A stretch of DNA of 64,000 bases from Paenibacillaceae bacterium (GTDB lineage: Bacteria > Bacillota > Bacilli > Paenibacillales > Paenibacillaceae). Location: the NCBI GenBank assembly GCA_004134985.1, contig REGQ01000064.1:248001-312000 (forward strand), given 5' to 3'. Under the pieces are notes generated by a model. That model ran no database searches. It was given only the letters and a program-made list of their open reading frames with translations, and was not told the DNA's origin. This document shows, in pieces, positions 56,559 through 64,000 of the stretch (position 1 is its first letter; each line of letters starts with the position of its first letter). The translations under genes were made by a program, and so were the position numbers.

Positions 56559-57506
56559 TTACAGTTTTTCGGCGACCCGCAGCTTCGCAGAACGCGCGCG
56601 CGGATTAGCTTCTAACTCTTCCTCACTCGGTACAATCGGTTTGCGTCCCACCAGCTTCAATGTGCCCGGCTCACTGATATAAACCGGAAAATCCGGCGGA
56701 CTGGTACGCCGTTCCAAATAACTGGCAAAGGTATGCTTGCAGATGCGGTCCTCCAGCGAATGGAAGGTAATGACCGCCACCCGGCCGCCTGGCTTCAGAC
56801 AGCGAACCGCTTGCTTGAGCGCTTCTTCCTCGGCTCCAAGTTCATCATTGACTGCGATTCGAAGCGCTTGGAAGGAACGTTTCGCAGGATGCGGACCGCT
56901 CCGACGCGTCGCTGCCGGGATACCTGCCTTAATAATCTCGACAAGCTCGCCTGTTGTGGTGATTGGACTGCGCGCTCGCGCCTGTACAATGCCTCGGGCG
57001 ATCTTCCGCGCAAAACGCTCTTCGCCATAGTTGTGAAGAATGCGGGACAATTCCTGCTCCTCCCACTCATTGACGATGATATGCGCGGTCAATTCTCCCT
57101 GCCTGTCCATTCTCATGTCCAACGGAGCATCGTGATTGTAGCTGAATCCCCGATCCGCCTCATCAAGCTGCGGACTGGATACACCCAGATCAAACAAAAT
57201 GCCGTCCACCTGGGGAACGCCGTCTGCCATCGGCACATCAGCGCCACACAGCACTTGCTCCAGTTCCCTGAAATTCGTTTTAACAAACGTAATTTGATTT
57301 ATGTAGTCCGCCAGCCGTTTGCGTGCATTTTCCAGCGCCCACTCATCCTGATCCAGCACAATGAGTCTTCCGCCTGCACCCAGTCTGGAAACAATTTGTT
57401 CGCTGTGACCGCCGCCACCGAGCGTACAATCGACATAAATCCCATCCGGCTTAATCGCAAGCCCTTCAACAGCTTCCGTTTTAAGCACTGTAATATGGTG
57501 AAACAC
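56559..57506 (-). CDS. rsmH: 16S rRNA (cytosine-1402-N4) methyltransferase
   Basis: A 315-residue SAM-dependent enzyme. [31 protein letters not shown] (SAM site), [11 protein letters not shown] and [13 protein letters not shown] are family hallmarks. It methylates C1402 in 16S rRNA and is the second gene of the dcw cluster. GTG start with GGAGGG 6 bases upstream. Confidence 0.97.
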   Translation of the reverse strand: MFHHITVLKTEAVEGLAIKPDGIYVDCTLGGGGHSEQIVSRLGAGGRLIVLDQDEWALENARKRLADYINQITFVKTNFRELEQVLCGADVPMADGVPQVDGILFDLGVSSPQLDEADRGFSYNHDAPLDMRMDRQGELTAHIIVNEWEEQELSRILHNYGEERFARKIARGIVQARARSPITTTGELVEIIKAGIPAATRRSGPHPAKRSFQALRIAVNDELGAEEEALKQAVRCLKPGGRVAVITFHSLEDRICKHTFASYLERRTSPPDFPVYISEPGTLKLVGRKPIVPSEEELEANPRARSAKLRVAEKL

Positions 57507-57573
57507 AAGCAGCCCTCCTGGCTCGTTTTTCTCTAAGCTGTCGCCCTACAGACGCTAAGCTGTCCTGTTTTCC

Positions 57574-58011
57574 TCAAAAGTTAAAATCAAGATCGACCAA
57601 TTTCTCAGCGATTTCATTAAACGTTTCTTCCGATTGCTGAAAGTACCCTTCCCAAGTCGACTTGCTCCAAATTTCCACGCGATTGGTCACGCCAAGCACA
57701 ATACAATCTTTATCAAGCTTGGCATATTCCCGCAAATTCCCCGGTAAATTTACCCTTCCCTGTTTATCCAGTTCGCATTCTGTTGCGCCAGAGAAAAAAA
57801 AGCGGGTAAATGCGCGGGCATCAGACTTCATGAGCGGCAAAGTTTTCAGTTTTTTTTCAAGGGCGCTCCATTCGCTCATCGGGTAGACGAACAAACAGTG
57901 ATCAAGTCCGCGGGTAACAACAAATGAGGTGCCGAGTGCGTCACGGAATTTGGCGGGGATAATCATCCGCCCTTTTTCATCCACGCTATGCTGATATTCT
58001 CCCATAAACAT
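57574..58011 (-). CDS. mraZ: Transcriptional regulator MraZ
   Basis: About 145 residues from ATG at 58011. Two AbrB-like halves: [21 protein letters not shown] and [22 protein letters not shown], each with the DxxGR motif. MraZ forms a ring and binds repeats upstream of its own operon, repressing dcw transcription in Escherichia coli. A matching repeat array lies just upstream. First gene of the dcw cluster. Confidence 0.96.
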   Translation of the reverse strand: MFMGEYQHSVDEKGRMIIPAKFRDALGTSFVVTRGLDHCLFVYPMSEWSALEKKLKTLPLMKSDARAFTRFFFSGATECELDKQGRVNLPGNLREYAKLDKDCIVLGVTNRVEIWSKSTWEGYFQQSEETFNEIAEKLVDLDFNF

Positions 58012-58020
58012 GCGGATCCG

Positions 58021-58066
58021 CCACCTCTTCCCCCTGTTGCCCCACTTTCCTCCACTTTCCACCACT
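58021..58066 (-). promoter_or_regulatory. Candidate MraZ-box array
   Basis: Minus strand GTGGTGGAAA, GTGGAGGAAA, GTGGGGCAAC in phase with a 10-base period, then GGGGGAAGAGGTGG. This matches the evenly spaced TGGG-type repeats bound by MraZ, and overlaps the leader of mraZ. Confidence 0.65.
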
Positions 58067-58094
58067 TATGAACAGTAATTCGCCACACAAAATA

Positions 58095-58121
58095 AAAATC
58101 CTGCTTCATCAGCAGGATTTT
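58095..58121 (-). terminator. Terminator of the bshC-ahcY unit
   Basis: AAAATCCTGC pairs with GCAGGATTTT around TTCATCA, with flanking A/T. It lies about 85 bases after the ahcY stop and separates it from mraZ. Confidence 0.8.
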
Positions 58122-58204
58122 CTCGGATATTTACCAAAGTAATTTCTTCCAAATGGAAAATCGACTTCGGTTTTATTATTAAATTATGAAAATGAATCGT
58201 TAAT

Positions 58205-59464
58205 TTAGTGTGACGCCCAGCTTTGCAAATAGCTTTTTTGATCATCGCTAAGCTGGTCAATGCCTGTGCCAAGCGACTCCAGCTTGTATCTGGCCACTTG
58301 CTCATCCAGCTCATAAGGAACGTTAACCACTTTACTGCCGATCGCTTCATATTGCTCATTCACAAACTTAAGCGACATCGCCTGAAGTGCAAATGTCATA
58401 TCCATAATTTCGGCAGGGTGTCCGTCTCCAGCCGCAAGGTTGACGAGTCTTCCTTCGGCAAGCAGATAGATGCTGCGGCCATCCTTCAGCTTGTACTCTT
58501 CGATGTTGCGGCGCACAACCCGCTTTTCAAGTGACAGCGCCTCAAGCTCCGGCTTGTTCACTTCAATGTCAAAGTGGCCGGCATTGGACAAAATCGCCCC
58601 ATCCTTCATCACTTCGTAGTGCTCGCCGCGGATAACATCGCGGTTGCCCGTTACAGTTACGAAGAAGTCGCCTTGCTTGGCCGCTTCCAGCATCGGCATG
58701 ACCGCAAAGCCGTCCATATAAGCTTCCACAGCTTTGATCGCGTCGATTTCCGTGACAATGACATTCGCGCCAAGCCCCTTGGCACGCATGGCCACGCCCT
58801 TGCCGCACCAGCCGTATCCGACAACGACAACCGTTTTGCCCGCTACAACAAGGTTTGTCGTACGGTTGATGCCATCCCATACCGATTGGCCTGTTCCATA
58901 GCGATTATCGAACAAATATTTGCAGAATGCATCATTAACAGCAACCATCGGGAACTGCAGGGAACCATCGTTCTCCATCGCTTTCAAACGAAGAATTCCG
59001 GTTGTCGTTTCCTCGGCGCCGCCGCGTACGTTGGAAAGAAGGTCCTGGCGCTCCGCATGAAGAATGCTGACCAGGTCGCCACCGTCATCAATAATCAAAT
59101 CCGGTTTTGTTTCCAATGTTTTAATAAATAGTTCTTTGTATTCGGCCGGATCAGGATTGTATTTGGCAAATACCCGGATACCGTCCTCCACAAGCGCCGC
59201 GCATACATCATCCTGAGTGGAAAGCGGGTTGCTGCCGGTAATCGTTACTTCTGCGCCTCCAGCTTGAACCACCTTTGCCAAATAGGCCGTTTTCGCTTCC
59301 AGATGAAGTGAAATCGCCACCTTCAGTCCCTTAAATGGCTGCTCCTTCTCGAATTGCTCCCGAATCCGGTTCAGTACCGGCATGTGGGCCTGCACCCATT
59401 CAATCTTTAAATGCCCTTCAGGGGCAAGCGACATATCACGAACGATGCTTTGCTGTTCACTCAT
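58205..59464 (-). CDS. ahcY: S-adenosylhomocysteine hydrolase
   Basis: About 419 residues from ATG at 59464 (GGAGGAA upstream). It splits S-adenosylhomocysteine to adenosine and homocysteine with tightly bound NAD. Dinucleotide loop [21 protein letters not shown], substrate residues in [18 protein letters not shown] and [10 protein letters not shown], and the C-terminal Lys/Tyr-containing [15 protein letters not shown]. It is the short form without the 40-residue insert of proteobacterial enzymes. Bacillus uses Pfs and LuxS instead. Encoded 21 bases after bshC. Confidence 0.95.
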   Translation of the reverse strand: MSEQQSIVRDMSLAPEGHLKIEWVQAHMPVLNRIREQFEKEQPFKGLKVAISLHLEAKTAYLAKVVQAGGAEVTITGSNPLSTQDDVCAALVEDGIRVFAKYNPDPAEYKELFIKTLETKPDLIIDDGGDLVSILHAERQDLLSNVRGGAEETTTGILRLKAMENDGSLQFPMVAVNDAFCKYLFDNRYGTGQSVWDGINRTTNLVVAGKTVVVVGYGWCGKGVAMRAKGLGANVIVTEIDAIKAVEAYMDGFAVMPMLEAAKQGDFFVTVTGNRDVIRGEHYEVMKDGAILSNAGHFDIEVNKPELEALSLEKRVVRRNIEEYKLKDGRSIYLLAEGRLVNLAAGDGHPAEIMDMTFALQAMSLKFVNEQYEAIGSKVVNVPYELDEQVARYKLESLGTGIDQLSDDQKSYLQSWASH

Positions 59465-59485
59465 GCTTATCCATTCCTCCAATAA

Positions 59486-61153
59486 TTATAAGTATACAAT
59501 GTGGTGGCCGCCACGCCAGTCATGGGGCACTTCAAATAGTTGTTTAATCCACAAGCATTCATAGCGCGCCCAATACTCCGCAAAGTTAATAACCCGCTCC
59601 TGGGGTTTTCCATCCGGCCAAAGCACGGTTTGCAGGCGGTCCAGCTGACGCAGCGCCCTCTCATGCTTTTTGCTTATCTCATCATTGACCCTGCCGCGAA
59701 TAAATTCAATTTGGGCAACGATCTTCCGCTTGTTCGTCTCCACCAGCGCAGCGATCGGGGGCCTGCCGTCAGCCGCCATTTGCAGCAGCGGTTCATACAG
59801 TTCCATCATTGCGCTGGTCACCTCGTCAAACCGGCCATCCAGCGAGGGATCGCCCCACTCCTCAAGCAGTTCCCTCTTACGCGGCCCCACTCTGGACATG
59901 ATGTCCGACAGCGAAGGCAAGCCGAATCTTTCCATATGCTTCTGGCTGGTCGGTTCAATGATCGTAAATGACATTCGGGGGACAACAATCGGCATTTCCA
60001 TGCCAAACACTTGGAAGGCTTTGCCTGTCATCGCCCAGTATGCAATTTCTCCTGGACCGAGCACTGTAGCCAGAACCGGCAGCACATAATCCTGCATAAT
60101 AGGCCGGGTAAGAACATTGTTGCTTAATCGTTCCGGGTGCTCCTCGGCAATCGTCATCAATTGTTCGGAAGACGCGCTGAACAGCCCTTTTCGGTCTGCA
60201 AATTCACCCTCACTCTTATGCAAGAGTATGCGGTCTCCCGAGTAATCGTTACTGCTGTTGTTGTCATCTTCAAGATAGACGAACAAGTTGGCGCTTCCCG
60301 GAGCAGCCGCTGCCTGTACATCATATTCCATCCCGGCAATTTGCGCCGCGGCTTCTGCCAGCGCCGACTCAAGCTCGTCGTTCTGCGCAATCAGCCGCTT
60401 GAACATTGGCGATTCCAGCCGCCGTAACGACGGATCATCGGCATCAAGCAGCACAAGGCCTTCCTGACCGAACAACCAGCTCATTATGCCGGCGAACATC
60501 TCAGGCAGCGAGTCGGCTTGCTCCGCAAGCGCATGCAGCCTGTTCATGAATTCCGGCTTGTACTCATAATCTGGAAGGGCGGCAGCAAGCTGCTGCAGCG
60601 CACGATCCCAGTCAGCCTGAAGCAGCTTCGTACGGCTGACGGAGGTACGGTTGGCAGCGGAGCGGTTTACGGACAGCTTTTGCAACGAAGGCTTCGAGGA
60701 AACAAGGTAAGTATGACCTGCTTCTTCCCAGTCATGATCCTCGCCCGCAATCCAGAATATCGGGACAACAGGCCGCTGCAGGTCGGCAGAAGCGCGACGA
60801 GCAGCCTGAATAATAGAAACCGCCTTATGAATAACCATCAGCGGTCCGGTCCATAATCCCGCTTGCTGTCCGCCGACAATCGCGAGCGCTCCCGCTCCGA
60901 GCAATTGGATATTGTGAGCGGCACGGCCTGATGGCTCTTGCCACTTACTGTTATATATATGCAGTGCATCTGCAAGTTCGGATGCATCCGCACGGCTCGA
61001 TACTGTCTGATCAAGCCGTTTGGCCCGTCGTTCCCAGGAGGCAGGCTCTTCAGGATGGTACCCGAACAGTTCCGCCACACGCGGGTCTTTCTGATGCACA
61101 TAGGCGTCCGTCAGTCGGGGGCCTGCCGGCAAATCGAATCGTTCCCACTTCAT
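59486..61153 (-). CDS. bshC: Bacillithiol synthesis cysteine-adding enzyme
   Basis: About 555 residues from ATG at 61153 (GGAGGT 12 bases upstream); the open frame upstream is not homologous. BshC joins cysteine to glucosaminyl malate to complete bacillithiol, the main low-molecular-weight thiol of many Firmicutes. HxGH/KMSKS-like Rossmann core: GGQQAGLWTGPLMVIHKAVSI, FWIAGEDHDWEE, and a C-terminal coiled coil (VNDEISKKHERALRQLDRL). Just upstream of mraZ as in Bacillus (yllA), with ahcY in between. Confidence 0.95.
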   Translation of the reverse strand: MKWERFDLPAGPRLTDAYVHQKDPRVAELFGYHPEEPASWERRAKRLDQTVSSRADASELADALHIYNSKWQEPSGRAAHNIQLLGAGALAIVGGQQAGLWTGPLMVIHKAVSIIQAARRASADLQRPVVPIFWIAGEDHDWEEAGHTYLVSSKPSLQKLSVNRSAANRTSVSRTKLLQADWDRALQQLAAALPDYEYKPEFMNRLHALAEQADSLPEMFAGIMSWLFGQEGLVLLDADDPSLRRLESPMFKRLIAQNDELESALAEAAAQIAGMEYDVQAAAAPGSANLFVYLEDDNNSSNDYSGDRILLHKSEGEFADRKGLFSASSEQLMTIAEEHPERLSNNVLTRPIMQDYVLPVLATVLGPGEIAYWAMTGKAFQVFGMEMPIVVPRMSFTIIEPTSQKHMERFGLPSLSDIMSRVGPRKRELLEEWGDPSLDGRFDEVTSAMMELYEPLLQMAADGRPPIAALVETNKRKIVAQIEFIRGRVNDEISKKHERALRQLDRLQTVLWPDGKPQERVINFAEYWARYECLWIKQLFEVPHDWRGGHHIVYL

Positions 61154-61314
61154 GGCGCAGTATTGACCTCCAGTACAATGAATCAATGACACTCTGAATC
61201 GATTGTACACAACCAGACCCTCACCGTCAAAACCAAATAACCCGGCTTTTGCTGCAAAAGCCGGGGAATAAGAGAGCAAGCGGCATATTTTCGCAAAAAA
61301 CCGGCTTCATCCCT

Positions 61315-61710
61315 TTAGGCAACCAAAAAAACTTTGCCAATCCCGATAAGCATCAGCAATATGTAAAAAAAGCCCATTGCAAAAAATCCAACCCGCCAGA
61401 CCGCTCTCGTTACCCGCTTGATATCGAGCACTCCTTTTGAACGATACTGCAAGTTGCCAAGCAAACCTCCGCCAATAAGCATAATGAGCAGAATGCCGTA
61501 AAACCCGAAACTGCTTCCAAAAATAAGATTGAATAACACCGCTACGCAGCCGATCAGCAATGCGGTTGTCACATCCATTGCATTGCGTATTGCCTTCTTT
61601 CGATTCCCGGTGACTGCACTACTCCCCAAATAAACAAGTATAAAAGGAACAACGGGAATGAGAGCAAGGGAGGCATAAAAATATTTTGCGCTATCCCAAA
61701 ACCACTGCAT
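61315..61710 (-). CDS. Small membrane protein, DUF3397-like
   Basis: A 131-residue protein with four predicted helices (about 10-30, 47-67, 69-85, 103-128). The start MQWFWDSAKYFYASLALIPVVPF and the middle RNAMDVTTALLI resemble the DUF3397 family of Bacillales. Function unknown. Located between panE and bshC, where several relatives carry this family. Confidence 0.8.
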   Translation of the reverse strand: MQWFWDSAKYFYASLALIPVVPFILVYLGSSAVTGNRKKAIRNAMDVTTALLIGCVAVLFNLIFGSSFGFYGILLIMLIGGGLLGNLQYRSKGVLDIKRVTRAVWRVGFFAMGFFYILLMLIGIGKVFLVA

Positions 61711-61734
61711 GCTGCTGAGCTCCTCTCACCCGAA

Positions 61735-62667
61735 TTACTTTAAGATCGCTTTGACCAACGCTGTCACTGCCTCATTCAACGGTGCCGCCATCCCCCGTTT
61801 CGCTGCAAGCGCGGCAATCTTTCCATTCAACCAATCGATTTCCGTGCTGCGTCCACTCTTCACATCTTTAAGCATGGAGGACTCATTCTGCGCTGTAGCC
61901 TGGCACACTTGCAGCAACCGCTGCCATTCTCCATCCCGGTCCTCCTTAGCAATATCTAACACAGCCGCAGTTTCATTAAAAAGCGCCTCCATCAACGCAA
62001 TCCGGACCGGTTCAGCCGGCAAATCGCCGTTTCGCAAACCATAAATCGCTGTAAGCGGGTTGACTACCGCATTAATGAGTAATTTTTGGTTAATTCTAAT
62101 GTTCATCTCATTCGACAATAAAACGTCAATTCCTGCCTTTTTCACGGTATTTAGCAACATTTTTTGCTTTTCTTCATCTTGTTCGTCCGATTCCAGCCAA
62201 AGTTGCCCGATTCCGGTATGACTGACCGTGCACATATCATGACGCAGCGCTCCTTCCGTCGTGACCGCGACGCTGAAAGACAAATGCGGCAGCGCAGCGC
62301 GCAATGCTTCCATATGTCCGATACCGTTCTGCAAACAGAGCACGGGAGCAGATGCATCCGAAGTTGCCATGATAGCGGCCGCGCGTTGAATAACGTGCAG
62401 CATCTCTTCGTCAATATGCTGCTGCTTGACAGCCAGCCATACGGCATCAAACGCGGTGTCGCCGTATGCAAATCCGTCGCTGGCCGGCATCGCCTGCACT
62501 GCGATCACGCTGCTGCCGCCCTGCTCCAGCAATGTGATGCCGTCTGACGTCAAGCGCAGCGCTTGTTCTGCCGTTCTCGTCAGCACGAGCACCTGGTTTC
62601 CTGCGCGAGCCAGTCTGGCTGCATAGAGCAGCCCGATCGCTCCGCCGCCTATTATACAAAAATTCAT
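61735..62667 (-). CDS. panE: 2-dehydropantoate 2-reductase
   Basis: About 310 residues from ATG at 62667, with GGAGGA 8 bases upstream. NADPH-dependent ketopantoate reductase for pantothenate (vitamin B5) synthesis. N-terminal Rossmann loop CIIGGGAIGLLYAARLARAG, LCLQNGIGHMEAL, and the catalytic Lys in RINQKLLINAVVNPLTAIYGLRNG. Corresponds to ylbQ at the same place in Bacillus. Its upstream region is filled by the hairpin repeat array. Confidence 0.93.
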   Translation of the reverse strand: MNFCIIGGGAIGLLYAARLARAGNQVLVLTRTAEQALRLTSDGITLLEQGGSSVIAVQAMPASDGFAYGDTAFDAVWLAVKQQHIDEEMLHVIQRAAAIMATSDASAPVLCLQNGIGHMEALRAALPHLSFSVAVTTEGALRHDMCTVSHTGIGQLWLESDEQDEEKQKMLLNTVKKAGIDVLLSNEMNIRINQKLLINAVVNPLTAIYGLRNGDLPAEPVRIALMEALFNETAAVLDIAKEDRDGEWQRLLQVCQATAQNESSMLKDVKSGRSTEIDWLNGKIAALAAKRGMAAPLNEAVTALVKAILK

Positions 62668-62683
62668 CTTTATCCTCCTAAAG

Positions 62684-62900
62684 TTTTTGCGAAGCAAAAA
62701 CTCACTTCGTAAGCATTACTTTGTTTTTGCGAAGCAAAAACTCACTTCGTAAGCATTACTTTGTTTTTTCAAAGCAAAAACTCACTTCGTAAGCATTACT
62801 TTGTTTTTGCGAAGCAAAACTTACTTCGTAAGCATTACTTTGTTTTTGCGAAGCAAAACTTACTTCGTAAGCATTACTTTGTTTTTTCAAAGCAAACTCT
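62684..62900. repeat. Six-unit hairpin repeat array, 39-40 base period
   Basis: Units start at 62684, 62724, 62764, 62804, 62843 and 62882. Each opens with a tight hairpin, TTTTTGC-GAA-GCAAAAA or the variant TTTTTTC-AAAGCAAA, followed by CTCACTTCGTAAGCATTACTT. The variants follow the order A A B A A B, so a three-unit block has itself been duplicated. GCGAAGC is known as an exceptionally stable DNA mini-hairpin. It lies within 20 bases of the panE start, in its leader or promoter region. The last unit is degenerate. Confidence 0.88.
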
Positions 62901-63315
62901 TGTGCCTAAGCGCCAGTGCCCAGGCGAGCGTCTTCATCCATTAATGACGGCTCAAAGGAACAATTAGCGGTTGATGAATGCGAGCTAGGGGAGGATCCTG
63001 CGCTAACGCTTGCCACAGCTCTTAAATGGCCTCAAATGAGCTTTTTGCAACTCTAACGCTTGTCACAGCGCTTATTCCCCCCATGGACGGCCAAAATCAT
63101 GCGATTTTCTAGAAATAAGGTGGCTCAGTTTCCTTACAATATGTATGAGGCTGAATTTCCCTAAATAGCGCCGCTCATCAGCGTTAGAATTCCGCATGAT
63201 GCGGATTCTGTAACGCCGTCGCGGCGACTACCGTTCTTTTTCCACCCCGCGCTCGTCTCCCCGCGCGGGGCTCGGTCACAAGTCGGCGGTCAAACCTCGT
63301 TATTTATTATGACAT
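62901..63315. other. Gene-free region with short repeats
   Basis: About 415 bases without a credible gene. Two copies of CTAACGCTTG(C/T)CACAGC(T/G)CTTA lie near 63003-63025 and 63053-63075, with an inverted AGCGTTAGA near 63179. The sequence 63215-63280 is rich in CGCG. No promoter for panE could be placed with confidence. Confidence 0.6.
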
Positions 63316-63365
63316 AAAACCGCCCGCAACCGCTCCCTAAATTAGTTAGGGGCGACTACGGGCGG
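63316..63365 (-). terminator. Terminator of the ylbO-like gene
   Basis: Minus strand CCGCCCG...CGCCCCTAA pairs with TTAGGGAGCG...CGGGCGG and is followed by TTTTATG, about 35 bases after the stop codon. Confidence 0.75.
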
Positions 63366-63398
63366 CAAATATAATGCTGTAGGACTGTTCGAATCCAA

Positions 63399-64000
63399 CT
63401 ATTCGATGCGTTCCAGATTTCCATTCGCGTCCATTTTGAATCTGGATTTGACCTCTTCCTCTTCACTCATGCTAGCAAGCCGTCTGGCGCGATCCATAAT
63501 TTGAATTAAAGTCTTGTAATCATCATTTACGGTACGATAGTCAGTTTGTACATTGTCCACTTCACGCGAGAGCTTCTCATTATTTAAGCGAAGATCGAAC
63601 AATTCCTCATTTTTCTCTTTCAAATCTTTTTCCAGCACTTTAATGTGACGGCTTAAATCATGATACGTAGTTTTCCAGCTGCGCAAAAACCTGATTACGG
63701 CATCAATCGTAATTGATTCTTCGGATACCAAATCGCCTCTAAATTCCTGCCCCGGTTCTCCGACTTCCAGACTGGCTACGGATGATACATGCGTCACCGA
63801 CGCAAGCGAAGACTGTTTTCGCAAATAATTTCGTTTCTGGCGCTGCTGCTTGGAAAGTTGAATCGCTTCTTCATGTCTTTTGCGCACACAACTGTTCCAC
63901 CTGAAACCGCAGGCAGCAGAGGTTCTGCCAATTCGCTCCCCAACCTCCTCGAATGCCGCCAATTGAGTACTACCCTCCCGGATATGCCGCAGCGTTACCT
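63399..64000 (-). CDS. ylbO: RsfA/YlbO-family forespore regulator (5' end outside window)
   Basis: The frame runs to the window edge: residues ahead of [21 protein letters not shown] read [13 protein letters not shown], which matches the Myb/SANT-like DNA-binding domain of RsfA and YlbO. A linker follows, then a C-terminal coiled coil (about 90 residues, [21 protein letters not shown]). RsfA is a prespore regulator in B. subtilis. The position upstream of panE and bshC matches ylbO, which is why that symbol is used. About 40 N-terminal residues are missing. Confidence 0.88.
   Translation of the reverse strand, partial: VTLRHIREGSTQLAAFEEVGERIGRTSAACGFRWNSCVRKRHEEAIQLSKQQRQKRNYLRKQSSLASVTHVSSVASLEVGEPGQEFRGDLVSEESITIDAVIRFLRSWKTTYHDLSRHIKVLEKDLKEKNEELFDLRLNNEKLSREVDNVQTDYRTVNDDYKTLIQIMDRARRLASMSEEEEVKSRFKMDANGNLERIE

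Noticed and set aside
59465-59485. SAM or SAH riboswitch controlling ahcY
   Set aside because: Only 21 bases separate bshC and ahcY, leaving no room for a riboswitch; none of the expected motifs was seen.
62684-62900. Possible CRISPR array
   Set aside because: The 39-40 base units repeat over their full length with no variable spacers.
62761-62967. Plus-strand frame with repeated RKHYFVFAKQN
   Set aside because: It is a translation of the hairpin repeat array; no start signals and no conservation expected.

Overview
The window looks like a chromosomal segment of a spore-forming member of the Paenibacillaceae, most likely Paenibacillus or a close relative. Three things support this. The gene order follows the Bacillus subtilis block ylbO-panE-bshC-mraZ-dcw-spoIIGA-sigE-sigG-ylmC to ylmH-divIVA-ileS-ylyA-lspA-ylyB-pyr. 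Regulation is Firmicute-type (T-box, PyrR attenuator, TTG/GTG starts behind strong GGAGG sites). Murein and sporulation genes are interleaved in the usual Firmicute way. Almost everything is on the minus strand, so transcription mostly runs from position 64000 towards 1.

Layout, left to right. 1-1740: end of a PspA-like gene, ung, and a small Cys-rich protein. 1772-3499: a compact agr-like peptide-signalling operon, read as membrane protein, AgrB, AgrD, LytTR regulator. 3696-4955: an XRE regulator/membrane protein pair between a decayed tRNA-Leu copy and an intact tRNA cluster (fMet, Ile2, Leu). 4979-14838: a 54-residue gene, a five-gene MacB-like ABC operon that ends in a solute-binding lipoprotein, and a two-gene ABC-2 exporter. 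15012-23167: a reduced pyrimidine operon (pyrR, pyrC, carA, carB, pyrF, pyrE) with a PyrR attenuator. 23180-31467: dapL, rluD-like, lspA, ylyA-like, a DUF5665-like gene, ileS with its T-box, and divIVA. 31550-37907: ylmH, ylmG, sepF, ylmE, pgeF, ymxH, sigG, sigE, spoIIGA. 37951-38660: a repeat-rich non-coding stretch. 38899-58066: the division and cell-wall cluster, ftsZ back to mraZ. 58095-64000: ahcY, bshC, a DUF3397-like gene, panE, a hairpin repeat array, and a ylbO/rsfA-type regulator cut by the window edge.

The genes work together as follows. The dcw cluster makes lipid II precursors (murE, murF, mraY, murD, murB, murA) and the division and spore-cortex machinery (ftsL, pbpB, spoVD, spoVE, divIB, ftsA, ftsZ, sepF, divIVA). 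It runs into the early sporulation sigma cascade (SpoIIGA processing pro-SigmaE, then SigmaG). dapL may supply meso-diaminopimelate for MurE. Two genes expected from synteny are absent from their usual slots: pyrB (between pyrR and pyrC) and murG (between spoVE and murB).

The best candidate for something undescribed is the agr-like locus. Its AgrD peptide has no cysteine and carries serine at the ring-forming position. Its membrane component has no kinase domain and its LytTR regulator has no receiver domain. Other points of note are an ABC ATPase fused to an AbrB-like domain, an array of GCGAAGC mini-hairpins, and the tRNA-Leu remnant.
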